Source: Cryptomeria japonica (taxonomy: Eukaryota; Streptophyta; Pinopsida; Cupressales; Cupressaceae). Taken from it: DNA of 64,000 nt. Shown piece by piece: positions 47,539-56,973 of the stretch; positions within the stretch are counted from its first letter, which is position 1, and each line of letters opens with the position of its first letter. The notes beneath the pieces are model-generated. The model was not told where the DNA came from, made no database searches, and worked only from the letters and a program-made list of their open reading frames with translations. The stretch spans positions 203,032,449 through 203,096,448 of the forward strand of contig NC_081409.1 in assembly GCF_030272615.1 (NCBI RefSeq), in the 5' to 3' direction. A program made the position numbers and the translations under genes.

Positions 47539-48543
47539 TGTTAACATCAATAGATACACATGCTTTTGTGCACATTAACGCCATGATGCAGGGTCAGCCA
47601 AGATGAAAGAAAGACTAATTTGGCGGTTAAGAAAAACATCAACGTGTCGCTAGGATGCGAACCCAGTCAAAGTGGAGCATCATTGGAGAAGATCGTAACC
47701 AATTGATTGCTTCCTCAACAGAGCGGTTTGTGGAGAATTCATAATTCCTAGTGGAGCTTAAATCCAAGAAGGAGGTTGCACTATATTTTTTCAGCTGCAG
47801 GACAGTTGTTGTTGTTCTGTTTTCCTGCGCTGACTTCTTCTTTAATGTAATAAATCTTGTTCACCTATTCCTTTGGGACGTGGGTTGATCAGTTAGGAAT
47901 CTGTTATAAGTTTCTTTATAAATAAAGGTCTCTATCTCCTCACAGGGGGAGAGACAAAACTACCATAGAATTTGTAGTATTCAACTTTCAGACTTATGTA
48001 TTTGCAATCAATTTGAAATAAAGAAGACGATGTTATTTTGAGCTTATCAGTTGTTATCTAAAGTTCTGGATATACTCACTCTTGAGGGGGGCCACTTGGT
48101 GAGTAGTCCCTCTGTGTTTTTCAGTTAATTTCCATTTTGTTATAGTTGTTGTTGTGGTATTCGACTGTTCCTGCAGCCACTAGAAACAGTTCTTGTGTTT
48201 GTTCTTGCAGCCAAAGCGGGCAAAGTAGTTCCTATCCGCTGACCAGAACGTTGTCATTCAGTAGTAATTGCTTAAGTTACTTTCAGTTGTGAGTTTTGAT
48301 AAAGTATTAGTTTACCATGTTTCTGCATATTTATTTCAGAGAATTTCCTTTTAGAGCAGTAGGATAAAATGGTTGCAATTTGAACTTAGTACACATACAG
48401 TGTTAGCCCGTTTCAAGTTTATGTCCCTAGTCGATAAAGTAAATGAGCCTTTGCTACAGGAGAGTTAGTTGTTCAGTGAGGATGTCCAATCCCTGAGCTA
48501 AGTTTTTACAATCTAGTTGCTATTCCAATTGCGGTGACCAACA
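47539..48543 (+). repeat. 5' LTR of the Athila-like element (start approximate)
   Basis: The right end GTGACCAACA (to 48543) is fixed by the primer site five bases later. The start at TGTTAACATC (47539) is a guess from the TGTT/AACA symmetry; 47583 is an alternative. A TATAAATA box lies at 47917-47924 and AATAAAG words follow at about 48018. Confidence 0.5.
47917..47924 (+). promoter_or_regulatory. TATA box in the Athila-like 5' LTR
   Basis: TTTATAAATAAAGG context, the strongest TATA motif in this LTR. Confidence 0.5.
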
Positions 48544-48547
48544 TTTT

Positions 48548-48565
48548 TGGCACCGTTGTCGGGGA
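48548..48565 (+). promoter_or_regulatory. Primer binding site of the Athila-like element (tRNA-Asp type)
   Basis: TGGCACCGTTGTCGGGGA, close to the TGGCGCCGTTGCCGGGGA site used by Athila-group elements and complementary to the tRNA-Asp 3' end. It lies four T residues after the LTR end. Confidence 0.85.
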
Positions 48566-48658
48566 TGGTGCCAAACTAAGAACCTATTGTAACCATTAGT
48601 TTTAAGTTTTTTAGTTCGCTTTAAGAATTAGCTCTTAGAATTCATTCATAAAATCTAC

Positions 48659-50337
48659 ATGCATAGAAGAAGAAGAGATGCATTAGGGAGGTTTCTTCCC
48701 TCGCATTCCACTCTTGAAATAAGATCAAATCAAACCCCAGAAATAAATCCTTTTGTTGAAGCTTTTGTGCAAGCTAGAAACCAAGGTGTTTTTTATTTAT
48801 CAGAAGGAGACCTTGACTTCTTAAACGAACCCCCTGATTATAATATTTTACCTTTAGTTCTTTATCAAGGACCAATGGCAGGAAATCCTCCAGGAGGCGG
48901 AGGAGGGCATCCACCTCCGCCTGTGAACCCAACATTTGAATTCCCTATTCCTAACTTGCATGATAATGCAAACTTGAAGAATATACCAGCCTCCTCTCTT
49001 CCAAAGTTTTATGGCTTGGTCATAGAAGATCTAGATACCTTTCTGTTCAAATTTGACATTCTTTGTAGAAGTTATGATTATACCACCGATGCCCATAAAC
49101 TCAAGTTATTTCTTGCTACTCTGAAAGAAGTTGCTCTTAGGTGGTTTATGAGTTTAAGTAGAGATGTAATCACTTCCTGGGATGAAATGAAGGAAAAATT
49201 CTTGGAGAAGTATAAAGATTAATGCAGGAATGGATCGACATGGTGATGATATCTTCCGAATGACACAAAAAGAAGATGAAAGTCTGGAAGATTATCTTGA
49301 CAGGTTTATGTTCAGTGTCAGGAAATCCAAGCATAACACCTTAAGTGAAGAATCTTTGAAATTGATTTTTCTAAGGGGAATCAACGAGGATTGTATTGAC
49401 TCATTGGACCTCATGGGAGGAGGAGATGTTACTCAAGCTCAATGGGAAGACATCAGGAAGATTTGTCAAAAATATTCCAGAGCTTCTGCCAAGAAAGGTA
49501 GATGCCATAGGCCTGGATCTTCAACAACAAAGCATCTACAACAGTTTCAAGGATGGAAATAACTCATTTGCTAAAGGACTTTAAAGAGGATGTTATTAAC
49601 AATATGGCTACTCAGTTGGATACACTTCAAAAAAAGAAGAAGCATGAAGAAGCAGAGACAATGCTCGTTGAGTTTTGTCCTCATTGTAGGCAAAAGAAAA
49701 AGGACTACAAGTGTAAGCTCCTTGCTAAAATTGACAGCCAACAGGCTCCTCCAGATTTTAAGCCAGTTTATGGAGATGATAAACAACTCTTCTATGTTGC
49801 ACAACGAAGGCCTTGGCCTCCAAGACAAGGTATGCCACAAGATCCATTGTCTTTTTCTAGTCCTTATATAAATTTTAATGCACAAAATAATCAATGGAAA
49901 CCTCCATATTCCCAAAATTTTGGGAATTATACTACTCAGCCTTGGAATAACTCCCAAAATCCTTGGTCTAATTATCAAATCCCTTCCTTTCAGTGGCAGT
50001 AGCCACAAGAGAATTGCTCACAACCTCAGGGTAACTGGCAACAATCACCTCAATGGAGGGGAGGTCAGCAATGGTCAAACCAATCATTAGGTTTCCTGCA
50101 GCCACCACAATAGTCCCAACAACCAACTTTAATGCCACCAGCTTCTAATGCTGCTCTACCTAAGCCAACTCAACTGCCAACACAACCTGTACCAAATCCT
50201 AATAACAAACCTCATCAACAGCAGCAAGTTTATTCAACTGATCCTAATCAATATCTTGCATACTCTCTTAGTATAAGTGATGTTCACTTATAGTCAGGAG
50301 CAACTTTTCCTGCCCCATCTCCTCCATTTATAATAGA
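48659..50337 (+). pseudogene. Athila-like gag (frameshifted)
   Basis: ATG at 48659-48661 after the primer site. First segment (188 codons): Arg-rich start, Gly/Pro-rich linker, then the capsid-type core LPKFYGLVIEDLDTFLFKFD and LKLFLATLKEVALRWFMSL. A frameshift near 49225 leads to MTQKEDESLEDYLDRF (same domain), another near 49555 to a segment with CPHCRQKKKDYKC, a degraded zinc knuckle, and a Gln/Asn/Pro/Trp-rich tail. TAG stops occur near 50000, 50112 and 50291. The frame runs into the gag-only element at 50338 and resumes at 58223. Confidence 0.75.
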
Positions 50338-51604
50338 TGTAAAGCGGAAAAATCGAACCCTAGTCGTTCTCCCCTCCCTAACTCCGAGGAGAGAGAAGGG
50401 AGAGTCACTAGGGTTGATGGTTTTCACTTAGGAGGGACTTTACATTCAAAAGAGGGGTTGAAACCCACAAGATCCAATCCCACGCAATGCAAGATTGGAT
50501 TCTATATGAGTTTCAAGGGTTGTGATAGCAAGGATACCCTCTTTTGTAAAGAATGTAGATAGAAAGATTAAGCTAGGAATGCATAGAAAGTGAGAAAGAT
50601 TCGCTTATAAACTGAGATAGGGATATAGGATGAAGCTGCGGACCTGGAATTAGCTGTAAAATGTCGATACGGCGCTGTCCTGCAAATTTGAGCAAAAGTT
50701 GACGGGACGATGGCGCCCGGCTTGCACACGGTCCTCCGAAAAATCCGTGAAACGAAGGGGGATCTGTTCGTCTCTGCACAAGGATTCCAGATCTTCAATT
50801 TCAGCCGCGTACCTGCAACCTACACACAGAAAAGCGAAGACGATTGGGGGGTTAGGGATGAGGGGTTTGCCTTTAGGTCAAACCCCGGTTTTGGAATTAA
50901 CCAAGAAATGAGAAATACTGTAAATGTAATGTAAAACAAGTACTAATACCTTGTTGTAAGGATGTTTGTATCCTTATATGCGAAGGTATAGATGTTGTTG
51001 TTTGTTGTATGTTGTATGTTGTAGCATGTAATGTGTTGTAAGTGATCTCCTCTTCAATGGTTGAATCCTTGTCTTGAATGCAACACTTAGCCTTGAATGG
51101 AGACTTAGAATAATCAATTGCTTGAAGGAATGCTTGAATGCTTGAATGCTTGAATGTTTGAATATCGTTTCCACCTTTTTCCATCCTCTCCAAAATGAGA
51201 GAGGAAAAGTAGTTTATATACTTGCCAATTAGGGTTACAAGATTGATTTTCCCGACCTTAGGCCGACCGGGAAATGTTATTTTCCAATTTGCAAACAAAA
51301 AGGCCCGAAGTCCCATAGGAGACCGGGCCCAAAATAGGGCCAGGGACCCGGGCGCTGGGCGCCATGGTCCTGGGGGACTAGGGCGCTGGGCGCCCTAGTC
51401 CTGAAGGACCAGGGCGCTGGGTGCTCTGGTCCCACCTCCCGGGACAGCAGGGTGCAAAGGAGGATCAGGCCAGGGTGCAAGAAAATGCAGTTTTTGGTGT
51501 CGTGAGCAAGTTTCGGGGTCTCCATTCAGGTTTAGTGTTACGTCGCCATCGTGAAGACCGAAATGTAGTCGAAATTGCAAGTGTCACAATTTTAGGACGC
51601 TACA
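50338..51604 (-). repeat. 3' LTR of the gag-only element
   Basis: Plus-strand ends TGTAAAGCGG and GACGCTACA. Contains a TATATAAA box (minus, 51213-51220), a CTTGAATG-type 8-base tandem run near 51120-51165, and a GC-rich GGCGCTGGGCGCC tandem region near 51345-51430 that is one 31-base unit longer than in the other LTR. Confidence 0.95.
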
Positions 51605-51622
51605 TTTAGCCCCCACTTTAGC
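51605..51622 (-). promoter_or_regulatory. Polypurine tract of the gag-only element
   Basis: Minus strand reads GCTAAAGTGGGGGCTAAA directly before the 3' LTR, a typical Gypsy-type tract. Confidence 0.75.
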
Positions 51623-52349
51623 GGGAGTATAAGCGTACGCCAATACTTCCGGTAAAGTACAAGGAAACAATATTGAAAAACTTTCACCACGTCAAGGAGG
51701 CAAGATACACCAAGCCCCCAGTGGACTAAGGATCTTACGACTTCGATTGACAAAGTAAAAGGGAAGATCACGAGGGAGAACCATGACTGTCAGTAGTAAG
51801 GTTCCCTCACTATGAGTCATGCAAGAAAGATATCAAAAATTTTCAAGGCAAAGCTAAATTTGCCAAGAAATTTTCAAGTATCTTGAAAAGATATGAACGG
51901 GATTTATGCCCCCCTACATTAAAGCGATCACACACGCCTCACCGGGGGTGATTGCTTTAAGGTAGTGATACATATAAGAATGAGAAAGGAAAGGAGCACG
52001 TTATCGCAAGGATTTAGCCCCCAAGTGTGAGATAAACCCAAGGATAATAGACACAAAACACAAAGCACAAGGTGACTTCGCTTTCCTTGGGGTCAGTATG
52101 CTGTATGATAATTCATGTATATCATATGTATGTATGCATAATTGTTCTTCATTCCCCAATCAAGGAAGGTCACCTAGAAGAAGGGAACACATGTGTCTTT
52201 TGAGTCAACATGAGAGAGACCAAGAGATCTCAATGCTTTGCATCGTCCTCAAGTAGACAACACTAAGGACAACAAATAGAAGAATGAGAATAACATATAG
52301 AAGAAGTAACAAAAGAAATAGAGGAGGAGAATCTGCTATGCTAATGAAA
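51623..52349 (-). other. 3' untranslated part of the gag-only element
   Basis: About 730 bases with no coding frame and no remnant of RT, RNase H or integrase motifs on either strand. It links the end of the gag frame to the polypurine tract. Confidence 0.6.
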
Positions 52350-55300
52350 CTAGTCTAGCACGTCATCTACCCCCCGATCTTGCTGATCAATGTTTCGGGA
52401 AGGTAGGGAACACGCTAGAGGAGGAACATCCAACACAGCAGATGGAGCTATCACAAGATCCAAACAAGGGCTATGTTCATATCCCAAGCCACAGTGTTCT
52501 TGTCTAGGAGCTAGGATAAGTGCTTTAGAAAATTCATTAGATAAATGGTTATCAATATCAACAAGTTCATATTCACTATCAGAATGAACAGGAGAAGTAG
52601 CATTTTCATAATGAATAACATTTTCATCTATATCATCATCAAGATTTATGAAAATAGGATCTTTAACTCGCACAGGATCAAGACCATCATGCATCTTATG
52701 TTTAGGAGATTTCGTCTCAATCGTCGGCTGAGGAGAAAATGGAATAATACTTGTTGAAGGTGTTTTTGGGGATTGCAAAGTTTGAGAGGCAGCTACCTGA
52801 GCTCTAAGACGACGCTTTCGTCGGCGTTCACGTGCAGAACGATTCCGTCTAGTCTTAGTAGGAAGATTAGGAGATTGAGGAGGAGGAATGTTCTCATCCT
52901 TATCACTTGGGTGTTTAGGTTGTGGTCTCTTAGGTTGAATAATAGGAGAAGAGGAAGGTCTCTTCTCTCCATAAGAGGAAGGAGGAGGAACTGCTCCATA
53001 TAAGGGAGGAATATTCGGTTTAGGAAGGAGACCAAGTCCATCATGATGAGGAGGGATAGGTCTACTTTTAGGAAGTTTATTAGATATAGGCATAGTCACA
53101 TCCATAGGAATGGGTTGGGAATCTTCTTGAGGAAAGACATTAGTTTTATCTTTCAAAGGAAGAACTTCCTTCTCAAGAATGATAGGAATGTCAAGTTTGG
53201 GTGTTCTAGGTTCACTTAGAGATAAGATCATATCTTTTTTCCACTTTTGATAAGATTTGAAAAGATGATCACTTCGCGGAGGAAGGGATTGGAATTGTTT
53301 AGGCCAAAAATAATCAATAGGAACACTAGAAGTTCTTTCAGCTGGTTTAAAGAGACTATGATTGACAGTAACAACTTCACCATTATGGGGAAATTTCAAA
53401 CACTTGTGAATAGGAGAAGCAATAGCTTTCATGGAAGATAGCCAAGGATAGCCTAGTTTCACACAAAATTGTTCGGATGATGGAATAATAGCAAAGTCCA
53501 CATCAAGGGATTTGTTATGGACCTCGATAGGTAATGTAATAGAACCAATTGCAGGAGAAGAAAATGCATCAAATAGTTTCACAATCACATTTGTTTTGTC
53601 ATAGATCACTTGATTCAATTGCAAAGTAAAAAGAAATTCTTCAGTAATGACATTAACCATACAAGAAGGATCAATAAGCACTCCACGGCAAGGTGTATTC
53701 TTGACTTTTGCAACTATATATAAAGGACCATCAGGTGCCCTGATAGTCTCACTGGAATCAAATGTGATGGAAGGTTCTTTAGGGATTTTCTGCTGGTCTA
53801 CAAAGTTAATCACATTCAGAGTCATAGACACAAGATCATCAGGTGAGACAGAGGAATCAGTAGTATTAATCGCATTAGAGGTATGAGAAGGCAATGGATC
53901 GGTAAAAATCTGAAGATTTTGGTTAGGAGGAGCTACAGATGTGTTGCCTTTATCATTCACACCAAAAACAGAGATAGTATTATTATCAATCAAATCTTGA
54001 ATTTTCCCCTTTAAAGCAAAACATTTTTCAGTATCATGCCCAGGATGACGATGAAATTGACAAAAAGATTTGTTATCAAAATAGGGTGAATTAATCTTTG
54101 CAGGATCAATTTGCCTTATAGGAGGAAGAGTAAGTACATTTTGTTCCAATAACTTATTCATAATACTATGCAATGATTCATTCAAAGGAGTAAACTTTCT
54201 TTCTTTCTTGAAAAACTTAGAAATAGGAGACACACCTGATGCTACATTCACATTGTTGTTGATGATGTTTTCATTGAATTTAATGGACTCTTTGTTCGGT
54301 TTAAACTTCCCAAATGGTTGTTGACTACTATCACCCTTATCACTCGGAGCCATAGGATGTGATTGTTCCATTTGACTCACAGTCAGTTGATAATTGTGAA
54401 GAGTTGCGCACAACTGTTGGAAAGAAGTAAACTCAGAAAACAGGAGTTTTTCTCTAATGTCTTTTTGTAAATTAGAAATAAAGATTCTTTGAATATCATT
54501 GTCAGGCACTGGAAAGGAAATTTGAGCATACAAATGCTTATATCTACCAATGAAATCAGTCACTTTTTCTTTAACACCTTGTTTACAATGCATTAAATCA
54601 ATCAAAGTAACTTTAGGACTTATATTGTTTTGAAATTGTTGAATGAAAGCATTTGCAAGTTGTTCGAAAGAAGTAATAGAATAGGAAGGCAACGAGCAAT
54701 ACCATTGTAGGGCTTTGTCTCTTAATGTTCTAGTAAACAGTTTTGCAAGCAACCTTTGGTCATAAGCAAAATCAGTACATATTGTTTGAAAGGTCTTAAC
54801 ATGTGTTAGAGGATCACCCTTACCATTATAAAGCTCCAAATGCGGAATTTCAACATGTTTAGGGGGAATAGCTCGAACAATGTCAAAAGAAAGTGGACTC
54901 GCAACATCAAATGTGGGCACACTAAACTTAGATTGATTCATAGAGGCAATTTGTTGCTGTAAAGAAGAGACAGTTTGTGCAAGATTATTAATGGCCGCTT
55001 CAGTCGAAGAGTTCATATTAGACGTGTTAGATTGTGATGGAGGTGTTATGTTATTGAAAGAAGGTAGAGAGTAAGGTGGTGGGACACTATGATAGTTAGT
55101 CATAGGAGATGATTGGACATGAGGAACACTACAAGGAGGAATGGAAAACGAATTGCCCCCTTGCGTCATGTTCATTTGTGGAGATATAAGAGGAACACTC
55201 GCTGAAGGAATGAATGAAGAAGTTGGATTGAATGAAGGAAGAGGGTTGATTGAAGAAGAGGGATTGCCCCCATGACTGGTGATCATAGGAGGAATGTCTT

Positions 55301-55790
55301 GTGTTGAAGTAGTCATTATGTTTGATGTAAAAGTAGGTATACTAGCAATAGAAGTCGTCAAAGGAATAGAATGATTGTCCTGAGTAGGAGGTTGTGTATA
55401 ACCTAAGGTTTCGGCACAACTTTTCATAGGCATCACATTTGAATCCACAATGTGTGCAATACCACGCAAAATATCAATTCCATTCTTATCACTTTGAAGC
55501 ATACGTTTTAGACCCTCAATTAAAGGAAGAGCTTGACTATCAGGGTATTCTTGAGACATCCATTGTCGAAAATCGTCAAATTGGTTATCCAATTTTGAAA
55601 GTTGTTCTACAGAAACCTCATGGAGAGCTTCTTCATCATTAAGAGGATTAGAGGAATTACCCATGTCCTCGTTAAAAAGACCATTCAAATTAGGTTCCAT
55701 CTCCTCAGTGATTAAACCTTGGAAAGACTTAATTCTAAGGCTTCGTCTAACGGGAATAGTGTAAGTAGGGCTTATTGTTGTAAAACTCAT
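52350..55790 (-). CDS. Gag/protease-like polyprotein of the gag-only element (intact)
   Basis: The open frame extends upstream to 55955 but the first ATG is at 55788-55790; earlier codons run through a leader hairpin, so this start gives 1146 residues. Residues 160-260 are Pro/Ser/Asn-rich; 310-470 form the Retrotrans_gag core (LELYNGKGDPLTHVKTF, KALQWYCSLP, FIQQF); 577-590 is the knuckle CQFHRHPGHDTEKC; 690-800 is a retropepsin-like domain whose catalytic triplet reads Asp-Pro-Ser (LIDPSCMVNV) instead of Asp-[Ser/Thr]-Gly, so it is probably not catalytic. Residues 916-925 keep a GLGLLPKP patch like the G-patch remnant of Tat elements; 981-997 are very Arg-rich (RRNRSARERRRKRRLRAQ), a likely nuclear or RNA-binding signal; the tail is acidic. 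The frame has no stop, unlike every other element here. Confidence 0.9.
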   Translation of the reverse strand: MSFTTISPTYTIPVRRSLRIKSFQGLITEEMEPNLNGLFNEDMGNSSNPLNDEEALHEVSVEQLSKLDNQFDDFRQWMSQEYPDSQALPLIEGLKRMLQSDKNGIDILRGIAHIVDSNVMPMKSCAETLGYTQPPTQDNHSIPLTTSIASIPTFTSNIMTTSTQDIPPMITSHGGNPSSSINPLPSFNPTSSFIPSASVPLISPQMNMTQGGNSFSIPPCSVPHVQSSPMTNYHSVPPPYSLPSFNNITPPSQSNTSNMNSSTEAAINNLAQTVSSLQQQIASMNQSKFSVPTFDVASPLSFDIVRAIPPKHVEIPHLELYNGKGDPLTHVKTFQTICTDFAYDQRLLAKLFTRTLRDKALQWYCSLPSYSITSFEQLANAFIQQFQNNISPKVTLIDLMHCKQGVKEKVTDFIGRYKHLYAQISFPVPDNDIQRIFISNLQKDIREKLLFSEFTSFQQLCATLHNYQLTVSQMEQSHPMAPSDKGDSSQQPFGKFKPNKESIKFNENIINNNVNVASGVSPISKFFKKERKFTPLNESLHSIMNKLLEQNVLTLPPIRQIDPAKINSPYFDNKSFCQFHRHPGHDTEKCFALKGKIQDLIDNNTISVFGVNDKGNTSVAPPNQNLQIFTDPLPSHTSNAINTTDSSVSPDDLVSMTLNVINFVDQQKIPKEPSITFDSSETIRAPDGPLYIVAKVKNTPCRGVLIDPSCMVNVITEEFLFTLQLNQVIYDKTNVIVKLFDAFSSPAIGSITLPIEVHNKSLDVDFAIIPSSEQFCVKLGYPWLSSMKAIASPIHKCLKFPHNGEVVTVNHSLFKPAERTSSVPIDYFWPKQFQSLPPRSDHLFKSYQKWKKDMILSLSEPRTPKLDIPIILEKEVLPLKDKTNVFPQEDSQPIPMDVTMPISNKLPKSRPIPPHHDGLGLLPKPNIPPLYGAVPPPSSYGEKRPSSSPIIQPKRPQPKHPSDKDENIPPPQSPNLPTKTRRNRSARERRRKRRLRAQVAASQTLQSPKTPSTSIIPFSPQPTIETKSPKHKMHDGLDPVRVKDPIFINLDDDIDENVIHYENATSPVHSDSEYELVDIDNHLSNEFSKALILAPRQEHCGLGYEHSPCLDLVIAPSAVLDVPPLACSLPSRNIDQQDRGVDDVLD

Positions 55791-55919
55791 GCACTGAAGA
55801 AAGAGAGAAGATTTTGAATTTTTAGAGGTAGCAAATTTCAGTAAAACCAGCCAATCTTCTAGATTTAAGCTGTTAAATACAATCAGGACAATCTCCCAAA
55901 ATTTCAGAAAAAATGTCTG

Positions 55920-55949
55920 GGACCGTGGCGCTCGGGGTGCACACGGTCC
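55920..55949 (-). repeat. Inverted-repeat hairpin with GTGCAC in the gag-only leader (copy A)
   Basis: GGACCGTG (55920-55927) and CACGGTCC (55942-55949) are perfect complements around a 14-base loop. GTGCAC, a self-complementary hexamer, spans 55937-55942. Related copies are at 56542-56571, 50705-50734 and 57341-57370, with one mismatch and one G-U pair in the stem. Confidence 0.8.
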
Positions 55950-56541
55950 TCGCAACTTTTTTCGAAATTTGCAGGGATGAAAGTTATGATGATTTTACAG
56001 CTAACCTGAAAAAATTGAGTGATTTTACGATCTGTAGATAGGCCAAATTAAAGTTGCAATCTCAAAATTGAACCCTACCAAGATTGTCGAAAAATGCAAA
56101 ATTTGAATTTTGAAAAAGAGAGGGAAACTGAAATTTTGAATTTTATGATTTTAAAGGGACTACCAAAAGCAATGCAAGTTTTGAAATTTGAAAGTTGACT
56201 CAATTTCACGCAAAATTCAATTTTGAAAGCGGAAATCAAAGTTGTTGTAATTAAGCACTTAATTTCAAAAGTCACAAATTGTAAAATTTTTAATAAAACA
56301 CTGAAATTTCGAATGAATGCCAACACACTTTTCAGATTTAGGACTGTAAGAAACACAATTTTGACACAAATTTCAATTTCAACAATTTTTGAATGATTAG
56401 AAGCCTCAATCCAAGCAATCGCTAGACCAACTTTGACTGTAATTTTGAAGGTGTTAAAATTGATAAAATCAGCCAAAATTCTGGATTTTAGCAGAAAAAT
56501 ACAGTAAGATCTAGCTCCCGAAATTTTGGAAAAAATGTCGG

Positions 56542-56571
56542 GGACGATGGCACTCGGGGTGCACACGGTCC
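56542..56571 (-). repeat. Inverted-repeat hairpin in the gag-only leader (copy B)
   Basis: GGACGATG and CACGGTCC flank a loop with the same TCGGGGTGCA word as copy A. As RNA (minus sense) seven of the eight stem positions can pair, one of them as G-U. Confidence 0.7.
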
Positions 56572-56952
56572 TCGCAACTTTTTTCCAAATTTTTAGGGAT
56601 GAAAGATATTATGATTTTATTGCGGAATCTAAAGTTACAGCTGATTTGGAAGTGTTTTGATCAGTGAAATTGTCGGACAAAGGTTGAATCAAGAGAGTTT
56701 CAAAAATTAGGGTTTTGACACTTAACCACTTAATTTTCAAAATTAAAGCACAAATATGAATTGATAATTTGTAATAGAAGGGTAGATCTGAAACAAGCAT
56801 TAACAATTAAACATTTCACAAGTTTAATTACTTAAAAAGAAAATTTAGGGTTTTTATGCAATTAACCTCTAAAATTTTGCAAAAGATCAAACATGGAAAT
56901 GTAATCAAGGAATCCAATTTTCAGATCTAATTATGAATAATCAGAAAGGATG

Positions 56953-56970
56953 TTCACGTCGGGTTCACCA
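56953..56970 (-). promoter_or_regulatory. Primer binding site of the gag-only element
   Basis: TGGTGAACCCGACGTGAA on the minus strand, three bases inside the 5' LTR. The matching tRNA was not identified. Spacer and position equal those of the Tat-like element's site at 15195-15212. Confidence 0.8.
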
Positions 56971-56973
56971 AAA

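Larger units (their letters stand above)
55791..56952 (-). other. 5' leader of the gag-only element with a duplicated hairpin block
   Basis: About 1160 bases between primer site and ATG. Two copies of a roughly 100-base block (about 55895-56005 and 56522-56625) share CGGGGTGCACACGGTCCTCG and CAACTTTTTTC, followed by AGGGATGAAAG. Each contains the hairpin described separately. The sequence between is AT-rich and non-coding. Confidence 0.7.

Noticed and set aside
47584-48543. LTR start at TGATGCAGGGTC for the Athila-like element
   Set aside because: Possible, but TGTTAAC at 47539 mirrors the AACA end better; without the 3' LTR neither can be proved.
50568-51609. Several 60-140 codon frames in the LTR (also at 57204-58138)
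   Set aside because: They occur in both LTR copies of the gag-only element, overlap on both strands and match no protein pattern; a repeat-rich GC tract explains them.
55791-55955. N-terminal extension of the gag-only frame to 55955
   Set aside because: It starts at a TTG and runs through the leader hairpin; the first ATG is at 55788-55790.
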